64,000 nucleotides of DNA from Maridesulfovibrio sp. (GTDB lineage: Bacteria > Desulfobacterota > Desulfovibrionia > Desulfovibrionales > Desulfovibrionaceae). The stretch's first letter is position 1, and each line of letters begins with the position of its first letter. The translations under genes were made by a program, and so were the position numbers. Below, in pieces: positions 8,525-17,387 of the stretch. The notes beneath the pieces are model-generated. The model was not told the origin of the DNA. It saw only the letters and a list, made by a program, of their open reading frames with translations, and did no database searches. The DNA is taken from positions 1,206,501 to 1,270,500 of the forward strand of contig NZ_OY787459.1 of NCBI RefSeq assembly GCF_963678865.1, written 5' to 3'.

Positions 8525-8699
8525 CTGACTTCTTGACATGAGGAAGTCTTGTGGATATCCACAGTTCAATAGCCCTGAGTCGGGGGTAAAAGCTGGAAAG
8601 TTCCGGCTCAATCCTAATTGTTATAGACTGCGTAGCCTGTCGGCTTTGTACGCAGGCTACCAGAGGCTAAAAAAATCAATCTTTTTGGAGGGTAACTCT
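8525..8699 (+). promoter_or_regulatory. Ferredoxin leader: candidate promoter and hairpin
   Basis: The 337-bp gap before the ferredoxin gene contains TTGACA near 8534, 17 bases, then TATCCA, a plausible sigma-70 promoter. Downstream is a leader hairpin, GTAGCCTG (8632-8639) with CAGGCTAC (8653-8660), without a T run, more likely mRNA-stabilising than terminating. A small dyad GTACTTTTTAGTAC lies near 8509-8522. Confidence 0.4.
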
Positions 8700-8888
8700 A
8701 TGAGCTACGTTATCACTATTGATACTGACAAATGTAACGGCGACGGCGAATGCGTTGATGTATGTCCCACTGAAGTTTACGAACTTCAGGACGGCAAAGC
8801 AGTAGCTGTAAACGAAGACGAATGCCTCGGCTGTGAATCCTGTATCGAAGTTTGCGAACAGGATGCTATCACCATCGAAGAGCAGTAG
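8700..8888 (+). CDS. Ferredoxin III-type 7Fe ferredoxin
   Basis: A 62-residue ferredoxin. The first cluster motif is Cys12-x2-Asp15-x2-Cys18-x3-Cys22-Pro, where the second Cys is replaced by Asp. The second is complete: Cys42, Cys45, Cys48, Cys52. From memory this is the pattern and close sequence of Desulfovibrio africanus ferredoxin III, whose Asp site holds a 3Fe-4S cluster that can take up a fourth metal. It is a cytosolic low-potential electron carrier. I chose ATG 8700 because GGAGGG lies 7 bases upstream; the longer open frame from 8538 has no such site. The gene is monocistronic, with a hairpin on each side. Confidence 0.93.
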   Translation: MSYVITIDTDKCNGDGECVDVCPTEVYELQDGKAVAVNEDECLGCESCIEVCEQDAITIEEQ

Positions 8889-8914
8889 AAAGTTCTTCAT
8901 TACGAAGATTTTAA

Positions 8915-8946
8915 GGCGGGAATCAGGGTTAGCCCAGATTCCCGCC
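8915..8946 (+). terminator. Terminator of the ferredoxin gene
   Basis: Arms GGCGGGAATC (8915-8924) and GATTCCCGCC (8937-8946), followed by a modest T-rich stretch. Confidence 0.7.
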
Positions 8947-9007
8947 TGCTCTTTAATTGAGGCCAGTTAACTTTTAAAATGTTCATTGAACCAGCCTGCC
9001 GGAGCCG

Positions 9008-9061
9008 GATTTCTTTTTCTCCTCCCCCCTCTTCCTTTCCTCTTTTTATGCGCCCCCCCGG
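9008..9061. other. Polypyrimidine tract in a 340-bp gene-free gap
   Basis: Within the gap 8889-9228 the plus strand is almost pure C/T from about 9010 to 9061, with C6 and C7 runs. No gene or clear promoter is seen. On the minus strand it is a G/A-rich mirror-like tract. Confidence 0.55.
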
Positions 9062-9228
9062 CATGCAGCCTGTGCCTGTTTCAAAAACCGTCACGCGGGG
9101 TCGGTTTCAAAATCAGTAATTATTTTCATGCAGCCAATTGACTGCTGAACAATAAGACTTAGCTTATACGAGTTTGCGCGGTTTAATCCGCCATAACTCT
9201 GAACATATTTTTTCACGGAGGTTTTGCT

Positions 9229-9999
9229 TTGGAGTTCAAAGAAATTTTTCAAAAATATGAAGCTCTTGTCGCTGAAGTGGACAAGACATTCAATAAAATA
9301 TCCGAACAGACTGAAGACGGCATCAAATGTGCCAAAGGTTGCAGCGACTGCTGCCACGCCCTCTTCGATCTGACCCTTGTGGAAGCTATCTACATCAACC
9401 GCAAGTTCAATGAAAATTACAGTGGTATGGACCGCTCCGAGATCATGCAGGAAGCGGACAAAGCGGACAGGCTGATCCACAAGATCAAAAGAAGGGCTTT
9501 CAAAGCCAGCCAGTCCGGAGCCTCCACAACAGAAATCCTCAAGGAAATTTCCCTTGCAAGGGTCAAATGCCCCTGCCTGAAAGAAAACAACCTCTGTGCC
9601 CTCTATGACTACAGACCGTTGACTTGCCGCATTTATGGCGTACCCATGAATATCGGCGGACAGGCCCACTCCTGTCAGAAATCAGGCTTTACCCCCGGTA
9701 AATCCTACCCCACAATCAACATGGACACCCTGCAGTCCAAGCTGATGCAGCTTAGCGAAGAACTCGCCGCTTCCATCAACTCTTCCTTAACAGAACTCCC
9801 AGAAGTACTGGTCCCCCTCTCCATGGCACTGGTAACCGACTACACACCGGAATACCTCGGCGCCAACACCGGAGACAAACCGGAACCCGAAGCTCCTGCG
9901 GCAGAACAATCCGAAGCCTGCGGAACCTGCGACAAAGACAAATCCGCATGCGCCACCTGTAACTATTCTGTTGAACTCGGCGCAATGCCCGAGAATTAG
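9229..9999 (+). CDS. YkgJ-family cysteine cluster protein
   Basis: A 256-residue protein with the YkgJ pattern: CAKGCSDCCH near residue 38 (CxxxCxxCC), then CPCLKENNLCALYDYRPLTC near residue 118, and a His/Cys segment (GQAHSC). The family is presumed to bind zinc or an Fe-S cluster; its function is poorly known. A Cys-rich tail near the end (CGTCDKDKSACATC) looks like an extra metal site. The start is a TTG at 9229 with GGAGG 7 bases upstream; no ATG fits. It heads a likely operon with the next two genes. Confidence 0.8.
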   Translation: MEFKEIFQKYEALVAEVDKTFNKISEQTEDGIKCAKGCSDCCHALFDLTLVEAIYINRKFNENYSGMDRSEIMQEADKADRLIHKIKRRAFKASQSGASTTEILKEISLARVKCPCLKENNLCALYDYRPLTCRIYGVPMNIGGQAHSCQKSGFTPGKSYPTINMDTLQSKLMQLSEELAASINSSLTELPEVLVPLSMALVTDYTPEYLGANTGDKPEPEAPAAEQSEACGTCDKDKSACATCNYSVELGAMPEN

Positions 10000-10015
10000 C
10001 AAACAGGAGGCAATA

Positions 10016-10363
10016 ATGGACAATCCTACTCTGGAAGAACAGGAAGAACAAAAACGATACATGTACGAAAAGCTTTCGCCGCGCAGGCGCAAGTTTGTCG
10101 ACAAAATCGGATATGATGAATGGGACCCCTTTGCAAAACCTTTCGATCCCATTGACCTGCGTCAGGACATAACCGGAAGAACATCACAACAGCTTTGTGA
10201 AGAATTCCTCCGTGAAGTCCACGTGAACAGAAACTCCGAATATGCTCAGGCAGCATCCGAATTCGGGGTGATGCTGGTCATGAACTTCGAAAAAGTGCGG
10301 CCCATTTATGACTTTTGCGTCTGGTACGATGAACTGCTAAAAAAAGAAGGCAGAAACGCTTAG
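10016..10363 (+). CDS. Conserved hypothetical protein (115 aa)
   Basis: A small acidic/charged cytosolic protein with no signal peptide or membrane segment, rich in aromatic and charged residues (KRYMYEKLSPRRRKFVDKIG and DEWDPFAKPFDPIDLRQD). I do not recognise the family. The ATG at 10016 is chosen because AGGAGG stands 6 bases upstream; the open frame reaches back to 9971 inside the ykgJ-like gene without a ribosome binding site. It lies 16 bases after the YkgJ gene and 66 bases before the TPR gene, so the three probably work together. Confidence 0.75.
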   Translation: MDNPTLEEQEEQKRYMYEKLSPRRRKFVDKIGYDEWDPFAKPFDPIDLRQDITGRTSQQLCEEFLREVHVNRNSEYAQAASEFGVMLVMNFEKVRPIYDFCVWYDELLKKEGRNA

Positions 10364-10429
10364 TTCAAGCTGAACGACCATCGGCACACCAACAACGACA
10401 ATCTTTTGCAAATATAAGAGGTTTTTCAT

Positions 10430-11050
10430 ATGCAGAAATTTGATAATATTGATGATTATATTGCGGACCTGAAAAAAAAGAAAGAAGCAAGCCCCACCTG
10501 CAGTAACACCCGTTACAACCTCGGTGTTGCTTACCTTTCCAAAAGGGACTTCATGGAAGCTGAACGCGAATTCCTCGTAGCCATTGATGAATCCCCCAAA
10601 ATGGCCGAAGCATACGTCCAGCTCGGTGGTATCGCAATGCAGCGCGGCGACCTTGACGGCTGCCTGCGCTACAACATCACCGCAACCCAGCAGCGTCCGT
10701 TCTTCGCTGTTCCCTGGGGCAACATAGGCTACGTCTACATGGAACAGGGTGAAACCGACAAAGCCATCAAAGCCCTGAAACGCGCTATCAAATACGATCC
10801 CAACTTTGTACAGGCTCTCTCCACTCTCGGCGCAGCATACTTCAATGAAGGCGAACTGGATGACTGCATCGAAGTCTGCGAAAAAGCCCTCAAGCTTGCT
10901 GATAACTTCGGTCCCGCTTGGAACAACCTCGCACTGTGCTACACCGAGAAAGAAGACTACAAAAAAGCTATCGAATGTGTGGACAAAGCTGTTGAGACCG
11001 GCTTTGACGTATCCCCTGATTTCCTTAAGGAACTTGAGAAGCACCGTTAA
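10430..11050 (+). CDS. TPR-repeat protein
   Basis: A 206-residue protein made of about four to five tetratricopeptide repeats. Examples are TRYNLGVAYLSKRDFMEAER, AYVQLGGIAMQRGDLDGCLR, PWGNIGYVYMEQGETDKAIK and AWNNLALCYTEKEDYKKAIE. There is no signal peptide, so it is a cytosolic scaffold. It is the last gene of the YkgJ operon and is followed by a very strong terminator. Partner unknown; co-transcription suggests it assembles with the YkgJ-like protein. Confidence 0.85.
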   Translation: MQKFDNIDDYIADLKKKKEASPTCSNTRYNLGVAYLSKRDFMEAEREFLVAIDESPKMAEAYVQLGGIAMQRGDLDGCLRYNITATQQRPFFAVPWGNIGYVYMEQGETDKAIKALKRAIKYDPNFVQALSTLGAAYFNEGELDDCIEVCEKALKLADNFGPAWNNLALCYTEKEDYKKAIECVDKAVETGFDVSPDFLKELEKHR

Positions 11051-11089
11051 TCAACAGTCAGACAGCCTGACTCATAATGATTTACCCGA

Positions 11090-11123
11090 GTCCCCCGGTC
11101 CGAACTGGACCGGGGGACTTTTT
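11090..11123 (+). terminator. Strong rho-independent terminator
   Basis: Perfect 12-bp arms GTCCCCCGGTCC (11090-11101) and GGACCGGGGGAC (11107-11118), then T5. It ends the YkgJ-TPR operon. Confidence 0.92.
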
Positions 11124-11304
11124 CTTACGAATATAATTTTCTTCTGAACATATTTTTCAGAGGGTAGGCCTCTCGTAATTTTTACGGTTCTGTTCTATAT
11201 TTCTCTTAAGTCAAAAACTTTTCTGTTCTGTTTACCTTTGCCGACGAGACTTGCATCATGGCACACATCACGGAAAACATCGAAAATGAATAGCTCTGAC
11301 AATT

Positions 11305-11751
11305 ATGTATGACCCGACCACCCTGCTCACTTTCGGCGGCATGGCCTGCTTCCTGATTGCAATCCTGCACATAGTAATCATTGTTGTAGGCCCAACAGCC
11401 TACCGTTACTTCGGTGCCGGGGAAGACCTAAGCACTCTTGCGGAAAAACACTCCCTTATTCCACCGTTTTTAACTGCATTTATCGCCACAGTACTTGCAA
11501 CATTCGGTCTTTACGCTTTTTCCGGAGCAGGTAAATTCAATCGTCTGCCACTGCTGGGCCCGGTGCTGCTGATTATCAGTACAATCTTCTGCCTCCGGGG
11601 ACTGGCCCTGCCCATGCAACTCTTCGGACTTCTCAAAAATCCACATAAAACAGAAATTAAAGAAATTTTATTTTCATTCATATCCCTTATCATCGGGGTG
11701 TGCCTGCTCTACGGAACTGCACTAAACTGGGATTTCATTTTTCACGGATAA
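11305..11751 (+). CDS. Small four-helix membrane protein, unknown
   Basis: 148 residues with four hydrophobic segments at about 7-30, 55-75, 80-100 and 118-140. It has short loops and no recognised catalytic motif. The conserved-looking GPTAYRYFGAGED follows the first helix. I do not recognise the family. No good ribosome binding site precedes the ATG at 11305, so the start is uncertain. It stands alone between the TPR operon terminator and pgm. Confidence 0.6.
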   Translation: MYDPTTLLTFGGMACFLIAILHIVIIVVGPTAYRYFGAGEDLSTLAEKHSLIPPFLTAFIATVLATFGLYAFSGAGKFNRLPLLGPVLLIISTIFCLRGLALPMQLFGLLKNPHKTEIKEILFSFISLIIGVCLLYGTALNWDFIFHG

Positions 11752-11999
11752 ATATTGAGCAAAAACAAAATAGGCATAAACTTTATTTACTTAATTTTAC
11801 ATCAATACTCGCTTATTGCCCAAATTCCACCTGCGATACCTACCGAGAATTATAGACAAAGGACGGAGCAACCTGCTATTTGTCACAAAAAAGAGTCTAA
11901 TGAAAAGCAGGTTACAATCAGCTTAAAAACATCTGTTAACTGTTGTCTTTTTATATTTCTTTGATATTCTTTATCGGTACTAAAAATACGGAGGCTTAA
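11752..11999 (+). other. AT-rich interval upstream of pgm
   Basis: This 248-bp stretch carries only a weak open frame (11755-11964) with no ribosome binding site or family match. It presumably holds the pgm promoter in its A/T-rich 3' part (around 11940-11975). Confidence 0.4.
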
Positions 12000-13649
12000 A
12001 TGGCACTAAGCAAACTGGCAGGTCAACTTGCTCCAGCAGGCATTCTGGAAAACATACCGAGATTAGTCTCAGCTTATTATACCGTAAAACCTGATCCTTC
12101 CATTGATTCTCACCTTGTAGCATTCGGGACTTCCGGACACCGAGGATCAGCCCTTGACGGGTCCTTCAACGAGGCCCACATTTACGCCATAGCTCAGGCT
12201 ATCTGCGAATACAGAAAATCAAAAGGATATTCAGGACCGCTCTTCATGGGGAAAGATCCCCATGCCCTTTCGGAACCGGCCCAGATTTCAGCCCTTGAAG
12301 TTTTCGCGGCAAACGGCGTAACCGTACTTCTCAACGACAAGGGCTTTACTCCTACCCCCGCAATCTCTCACGCCATTCTTGCCTACAACAAAGGCCGAAA
12401 TGACGGTTTTGCCGATGGAGTTGTGATAACCCCTTCCCACAATCCCCCGCGTGACGGCGGTTTTAAATACAACCCGCCAAATGCAGGACCTGCTGGGACA
12501 GTTATCACCAGCACAATCCAGAACCGGGCCAATGAAATCCTCAAAAACGGTCTTAAAGATGTAAAACGTATTCCGTTCAACCGCGCTATTAAAGCCGATA
12601 CAACAAAAGAATTTGATTTCATAACTCCCTATGTGGATGACCTGGAAAACATCGTCGACATGAAGGCAATAGCATCCGCAGGCCTGAGTATCGGCGTAGA
12701 CCCTCTTGGCGGGGCCGCCATTGATTTCTGGGAACCCATTGCTGAGACCTACGGCTTGAATATTAATGTGGTCAACAAGAAGCTGGACCCCTCATACTCT
12801 TTCATGCATGTGGACAAGGACGGCAAAATCCGCATGGATTGTTCCTCCCCATACGCTATGGCCGGCCTTATAGAACTGAAATACCAATATGATATTTCAT
12901 TCGCCAACGACCCGGATACTGACAGACACGGCATAGTAACCAAAAGCCGTGGACTGATGAACCCCAACCACTATCTGGCCGTTGCTATTGAATATCTTTA
13001 TAAGCACAGGCCGCAGTGGAGCGATAAACTCACCGTCGGCAAAACCCTTGTATCCAGCTCCATGATTGACCGGGTAGCCAAGTCAATCAACCGTCCGCTC
13101 ATGGAAGTTCCGGTGGGCTTTAAATGGTTCGTGGAACCTCTGCTGGACGGAACTTGCGGCTTCGGCGGTGAAGAAAGCGCCGGTGCATCCTTCCTGCGGA
13201 AAGACGGTAAGGTCTGGACCACAGACAAAGACGGTATAATCATGAACCTGCTGGCAGCAGAGATTACCGCCATCACCGAACAGGATCCGGGCGAACATTA
13301 CACTGCCCTTGAAAAACAATTCGGCCATCCAGTGTACAAACGCATTGATACCCCGGCCACCGAAGAACAGAAGAAGGCATTCAGCATCCTTACGCCGGAT
13401 ATGGTCAAAGCCAAAACCCTTGCAGGGGAAACAATCGAAGAACGACTCACAGCCGCCCCCGGTAACGGAGAGGCTATCGGCGGTCTCAAAGTAGTGACCG
13501 AAAACGGCTGGTTTGCTGCCCGCCCCTCTGGAACGGAATCAATTTACAAGATCTACGCAGAATCCTTCAAAGGACTTGCCCATCTGGTGGCAATTCAGGA
13601 AGAAGCAGCAAAAATAGTCAATGCAGCATTTGAAGTTGCATTGAAATAA
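12000..13649 (+). CDS. pgm: Phosphoglucomutase
   Basis: A 549-residue alpha-D-phosphohexomutase, almost the same length as E. coli Pgm. It interconverts glucose-1-phosphate and glucose-6-phosphate, linking glycolysis to glycogen and LPS sugars. The phosphoserine loop TPSHNPP has Ser146. The Mg site is DPDTDRHG, the sugar-binding loop GEESAGASF, and the phosphate loop [10 protein letters not shown] near the end. The ATG at 12000 has GGAGG. It is monocistronic with a strong terminator. Confidence 0.96.
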   Translation: MALSKLAGQLAPAGILENIPRLVSAYYTVKPDPSIDSHLVAFGTSGHRGSALDGSFNEAHIYAIAQAICEYRKSKGYSGPLFMGKDPHALSEPAQISALEVFAANGVTVLLNDKGFTPTPAISHAILAYNKGRNDGFADGVVITPSHNPPRDGGFKYNPPNAGPAGTVITSTIQNRANEILKNGLKDVKRIPFNRAIKADTTKEFDFITPYVDDLENIVDMKAIASAGLSIGVDPLGGAAIDFWEPIAETYGLNINVVNKKLDPSYSFMHVDKDGKIRMDCSSPYAMAGLIELKYQYDISFANDPDTDRHGIVTKSRGLMNPNHYLAVAIEYLYKHRPQWSDKLTVGKTLVSSSMIDRVAKSINRPLMEVPVGFKWFVEPLLDGTCGFGGEESAGASFLRKDGKVWTTDKDGIIMNLLAAEITAITEQDPGEHYTALEKQFGHPVYKRIDTPATEEQKKAFSILTPDMVKAKTLAGETIEERLTAAPGNGEAIGGLKVVTENGWFAARPSGTESIYKIYAESFKGLAHLVAIQEEAAKIVNAAFEVALK

Positions 13650-13670
13650 AAACAAGACCCAGATCATAAT

Positions 13671-13709
13671 AAAAAAGAGCAGTCCGCCACATGGCCGACT
13701 GCTCTTTTT
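13671..13709. terminator. Bidirectional terminator
   Basis: Arms AAAAAAGAGCAGTC (13671-13684) and GACTGCTCTTTTT (13697-13709) between convergent pgm and the chemosensory operon. Confidence 0.88.
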
Positions 13710-13732
13710 AAATTAAAAATCAATTTATTTAC

Positions 13733-16195
13733 TCACGAATCCAATTCATCACAAATCCGCTCTGCTTCCTCTTCAAAACGGACAAGACATTCTTCAACCT
13801 TTACTGCATCCCCATCAACAATGGCTTTTTCAAGCAAGACAGCAGCCTCACGTGCATGGGGAGCACAAATAGCCGCACAGCTGCTCTTCATGGTGTGCGC
13901 AATGCGCTTAGCAACAGTGCCATCGCTACTGATGGCATGTTTCAGATTTTTAATTTCAGTGCGGACATCATTAAAAAACATGGAGCACAATTCGTTATAC
14001 AAAGAACTGTCCCCCTGATACATGACTTCAGCCTTATCACGGTCCAACACACCCTCATCACAGGGCGCAGGCTTTTCAACGAAAGGGACAACCCTGTTGC
14101 CTTTAGTCATGGTTTGGATGATAACTTCCTGCAAAGCGACATACTGTACCGGCTTGGCGATATAATTATTCATCCCGGATTCGGTACATTTCTCCTTAAC
14201 CCCGGCCATGGCATGAGCAGACATGGCTATAATCGGAACATTGCGGGCTGCATCACCGGCCTTTCCGCTACGGATACAGCTCGATGCACTGAAACCGTCC
14301 ATTTCCGGCATTTCAAGATCCATGAGCACAAGATCCACATCAATGCCTGAAAGCATGCTGACCGCCTCCAAACCGTTGGAAGCCACATGTACACTATGCC
14401 CCATCTTCTCCAGCAGGCTGGTTGCCACCAGCACGTTAATGGGATTATCCTCCACCAGCAGAATGGAATATTCAGATTCAACCCCGACAGCCCCGGAAAT
14501 AAACCCGGAGTCCACGCAGTCAACTTTCTCCGGATTGCCGATTTTGAGGACTACGGAAAAAGTGAAGACACTGCCGCAATCCTCAGAGCTGTTAACCCTG
14601 ATTTGTCCGCCCATCATTTCCACCAGCTCGCGTGAAATAGCCAGCCCCAACCCGGTTCCACCGAATTTGCGGGTAGTAGAATCATCCGCCTGCCGAAAAC
14701 TTTCAAAAATAATAGCCTGCTTTTCATCAGGGATGCCTATACCGGTATCGCGAACCGCGACCTGGATAACGACTTCTCCGGTATCAACACGCTCCTCAAG
14801 TTTGCTGACCTGAACAAAAACTCCGCCATGCCCTGTAAATTTAATGGAATTACCAACAAGGTTGTATAAAACCTGCTTCAAACGGACCAGATCTCCCGAA
14901 ACAGCCTTCGGAACATCGTCAGCGACATCAATATTTAAAGCCAACCCCTTGTCACAGGCCTGCTGCTCCATGCTTTTGACAACATCCTGCATGGCCTCCG
15001 CCAGACAAAAATCTGTTTCCTCCAGTGTCAGCATGCGGGCTTCCACTTTAGAAAGATCAAGAATATCGTTGATCAAAGTCAGGAGCTGATCTGCAGATAG
15101 TTTCACAAGCTCAAGACTCTCGGTTTGTTTCGCGGAAAGCTCGGACCGCAAGGTAAGATCGGTCAAGCCGACAATGGCATTTAACGGGGTACGAATTTCA
15201 TGACTCATGGAAGCAAGGAAACGGGATTTAAAACGATTGGCTTTTTCAGCTACATCGCGTGCCCTCAAAATTTCCCGCTCCATCTCCTTACGGTCGGTTA
15301 TCTCAATAAAGGAAGCAACCGCACCTCCGGATTCTCCCTGCATGGGAGTGACTTCAAGCAAATACCAGCAGGACCTGCCCATGCTGTCAAAAGAATATTC
15401 AGAGGAAAACTTTTTGCTGATGCCTTTTACTACAGAACGCACCCCGTCCATAAGTTCACTCAAAGAACCACGAAGACAACCAGATGAATATATCGCATCC
15501 TTAAATTCCAGCCCGTCCAAAGCTTCCTCAGTTATACCGGGGACAAAAAGCTCCCTCCAGGACTCATTTGCGGCAACAATTTTCATTTCCGGGTCAAGGA
15601 CAGCGATCTTGGCGGACATGGACCCCAGTACGGAGCTCAACTGTTCCTCACGGGCAACCAGTTTACGGTTGGCAACATCAAGCTGCCGGGATTGCAGAAG
15701 AGTATTTTCATAAGTAGCCAGCAGCAGGTGGAAGACCTGACTGAAATCAGCCTTCAGCACATGCTTGACGCCCTGAAATTCAAAATCCACTTCCTGAACA
15801 GTAGAATCACCGGAATCAAATGACCTGTTCCTTAGAACGGACTCAATACGGGCCAGCAAAAAGCCCTCGTCATAAGGCTTAGTGACAAAGTTTGTGGCTC
15901 CGCTTTTCAAACCTTTGATGATGTCACCCGGATCGGAAAGACTGGTCAGGAGAATTACCGGGACATCCTTATATCTACTACTTGCCCTGATCCTTTCGCA
16001 AAGTTCGTAACCGTCCATACCGGGCATGACAACATCGCTGATGACCAGATCGACTTTTCTTTCTTCCATCAACTCAAGGGCATTTTCCCCGTTGGACGCA
16101 AGGGAAACCTGAAACCCCTTGTCAAAAAGGATATATTCCAGTTTAACTGCCTGCGTTAAGCTGTCTTCCACCACCAGAATATGATTATTTGGCAC
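13733..16195 (-). CDS. Hybrid histidine kinase REC-PAS-HisKA-HATPase-REC-Hpt
   Basis: An 820-residue soluble multi-step phosphorelay protein, last gene of the Wsp-like operon. Domains in order: receiver (about 5-122, Asp54); PAS (about 190-310); HisKA with SHEIRTPLN (His332); HATPase with DTGIGIP and GTGLGLAIS; second receiver with LMDLEMPEMDG (Asp626); C-terminal Hpt with HTMKSS (His767). No membrane segment is seen. The N-terminal receiver is a natural phosphate acceptor for the operon's CheA, and the kinase core could then pass signal on through REC2 and Hpt. It starts at a GTG (16195) with GGAGGG, overlapping the cheB stop by 11 bp, so translation is probably coupled. It occupies the place of WspR in Wsp operons. 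Confidence 0.93.
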   Translation of the reverse strand: MPNNHILVVEDSLTQAVKLEYILFDKGFQVSLASNGENALELMEERKVDLVISDVVMPGMDGYELCERIRASSRYKDVPVILLTSLSDPGDIIKGLKSGATNFVTKPYDEGFLLARIESVLRNRSFDSGDSTVQEVDFEFQGVKHVLKADFSQVFHLLLATYENTLLQSRQLDVANRKLVAREEQLSSVLGSMSAKIAVLDPEMKIVAANESWRELFVPGITEEALDGLEFKDAIYSSGCLRGSLSELMDGVRSVVKGISKKFSSEYSFDSMGRSCWYLLEVTPMQGESGGAVASFIEITDRKEMEREILRARDVAEKANRFKSRFLASMSHEIRTPLNAIVGLTDLTLRSELSAKQTESLELVKLSADQLLTLINDILDLSKVEARMLTLEETDFCLAEAMQDVVKSMEQQACDKGLALNIDVADDVPKAVSGDLVRLKQVLYNLVGNSIKFTGHGGVFVQVSKLEERVDTGEVVIQVAVRDTGIGIPDEKQAIIFESFRQADDSTTRKFGGTGLGLAISRELVEMMGGQIRVNSSEDCGSVFTFSVVLKIGNPEKVDCVDSGFISGAVGVESEYSILLVEDNPINVLVATSLLEKMGHSVHVASNGLEAVSMLSGIDVDLVLMDLEMPEMDGFSASSCIRSGKAGDAARNVPIIAMSAHAMAGVKEKCTESGMNNYIAKPVQYVALQEVIIQTMTKGNRVVPFVEKPAPCDEGVLDRDKAEVMYQGDSSLYNELCSMFFNDVRTEIKNLKHAISSDGTVAKRIAHTMKSSCAAICAPHAREAAVLLEKAIVDGDAVKVEECLVRFEEEAERICDELDS

Positions 16196-17261
16196 GACTT
16201 CCCTCCGGCAACCCCAGAAAAATCCTGCAAAGATGCGCTCCGATATTATTGATAGGTAAAATAGACTTGGCAGCGCCGATTTTCACTGCCTCACCGGGCA
16301 TTCCGAATACAATTGAACTCTCTTTATCCTGAGCAATAGTATATCCGCCACTGTTTTTGATCTCAAGCAGACCATCAGCGCCGTCCCGCCCCATTCCTGT
16401 AAGGAGCACCCCTACTACGGAACTACCAAGATTACGGGCAGCTGAACTGAAAAGGACTGAAGCTGAAGGCCTTATTTCATTCACGCACGGCCCGGCAGTG
16501 AGTACTATCTTCAGTCCAGCAGAAATTTCCATATGCAAGCCTTCAGGAGCAAAATAAACACGGCCGGACTTCAAGACATCACCGTGAGCGGCAACACAGA
16601 CATCATGCCCGGTATTATTTTTCAACCAGTTCACCAGACCGTCGGTAAACCCCTCGGACATATGCTGCACTATCAGGATCGGAGCAGGGAAATTATTGGG
16701 CAATGAAGACAGAACACACTTAATTGCCTGCGGCCCTCCAGTGGAAGCGCCGATACATATGACCTTGCCTTTACACGAAGAAGGCATTGGCAAGCAATCA
16801 ATGCTTGAAGATGCAGGTGGCTCGGGTACGGTTCCACTCCTGTACCGGCTTTTACGCCGGACAACCTTCACTTCCGACATTAAACGAACGGAAAGGATTA
16901 TCTCCTGCATCTGTTCTTCAAAATTTTCACTCTTCAAAGCGGGCTTGTTGTGGAAGGCAAGAGCTCCCGTATCGATAAGCCGGAAACCTATTTCCGCATC
17001 TGAAGCACTGTAAACGGCACTGATAACAACAATTGGTACCGGATTTTGCTCCATGATCATCCGGGTTACCCTGAAACCGTCACAATCAGGAAGGTTAACG
17101 TCCATAGTGACCACATCAGGCTTTAAATCACGAACCATACGCAGGGCTGAGTAACCGTCTTCCGCACAGCCGACTACCTCAAAATCATCCTCACGCTTGA
17201 ACAGCTCCGCAAAAAGCATGCGTACAGAAGCCGAATCGTCTACAATCAAAACCTTGATCAC
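16185..17261 (-). CDS. cheB: CheB-type protein-glutamate methylesterase
   Basis: A two-domain CheB of about 358 residues. It has an N-terminal receiver (Asp54 in TMDVNLPDCDG) and a C-terminal methylesterase with the catalytic triad visible as GASTGG (Ser173), VQHMSEGF (His200) and TGMGRDGADG (Asp293). It removes methyl groups from chemoreceptor glutamates. I prefer GTG 17261, with GGGGAT upstream, over the in-frame TTG at 17276, which lacks a site. It is the WspF counterpart in this operon. The substrate MCP is not encoded here. Confidence 0.92.
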   Translation of the reverse strand: MIKVLIVDDSASVRMLFAELFKREDDFEVVGCAEDGYSALRMVRDLKPDVVTMDVNLPDCDGFRVTRMIMEQNPVPIVVISAVYSASDAEIGFRLIDTGALAFHNKPALKSENFEEQMQEIILSVRLMSEVKVVRRKSRYRSGTVPEPPASSSIDCLPMPSSCKGKVICIGASTGGPQAIKCVLSSLPNNFPAPILIVQHMSEGFTDGLVNWLKNNTGHDVCVAAHGDVLKSGRVYFAPEGLHMEISAGLKIVLTAGPCVNEIRPSASVLFSSAARNLGSSVVGVLLTGMGRDGADGLLEIKNSGGYTIAQDKESSIVFGMPGEAVKIGAAKSILPINNIGAHLCRIFLGLPEGSRAK

Positions 17262-17387
17262 TAAATCTATCCCCAATCAGGTCATTTTAATACATACACA
17301 TTCGGAAGTATCATCTACACTCTAACTTTCCGCCATGCAAACGTATTCATCTGATAAAAAATCACCGGCCTAAAAAAAATATTCAGC

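Noticed and set aside
10337-11044. 235-aa minus-strand open frame antisense to the TPR gene
   Set aside because: Phe-rich shadow of Lys/Glu-rich TPR coding; no ribosome binding site.
11755-11964. 69-aa plus-strand frame before pgm
   Set aside because: AT-rich, no SD, no recognisable motif; treated as the pgm promoter region.
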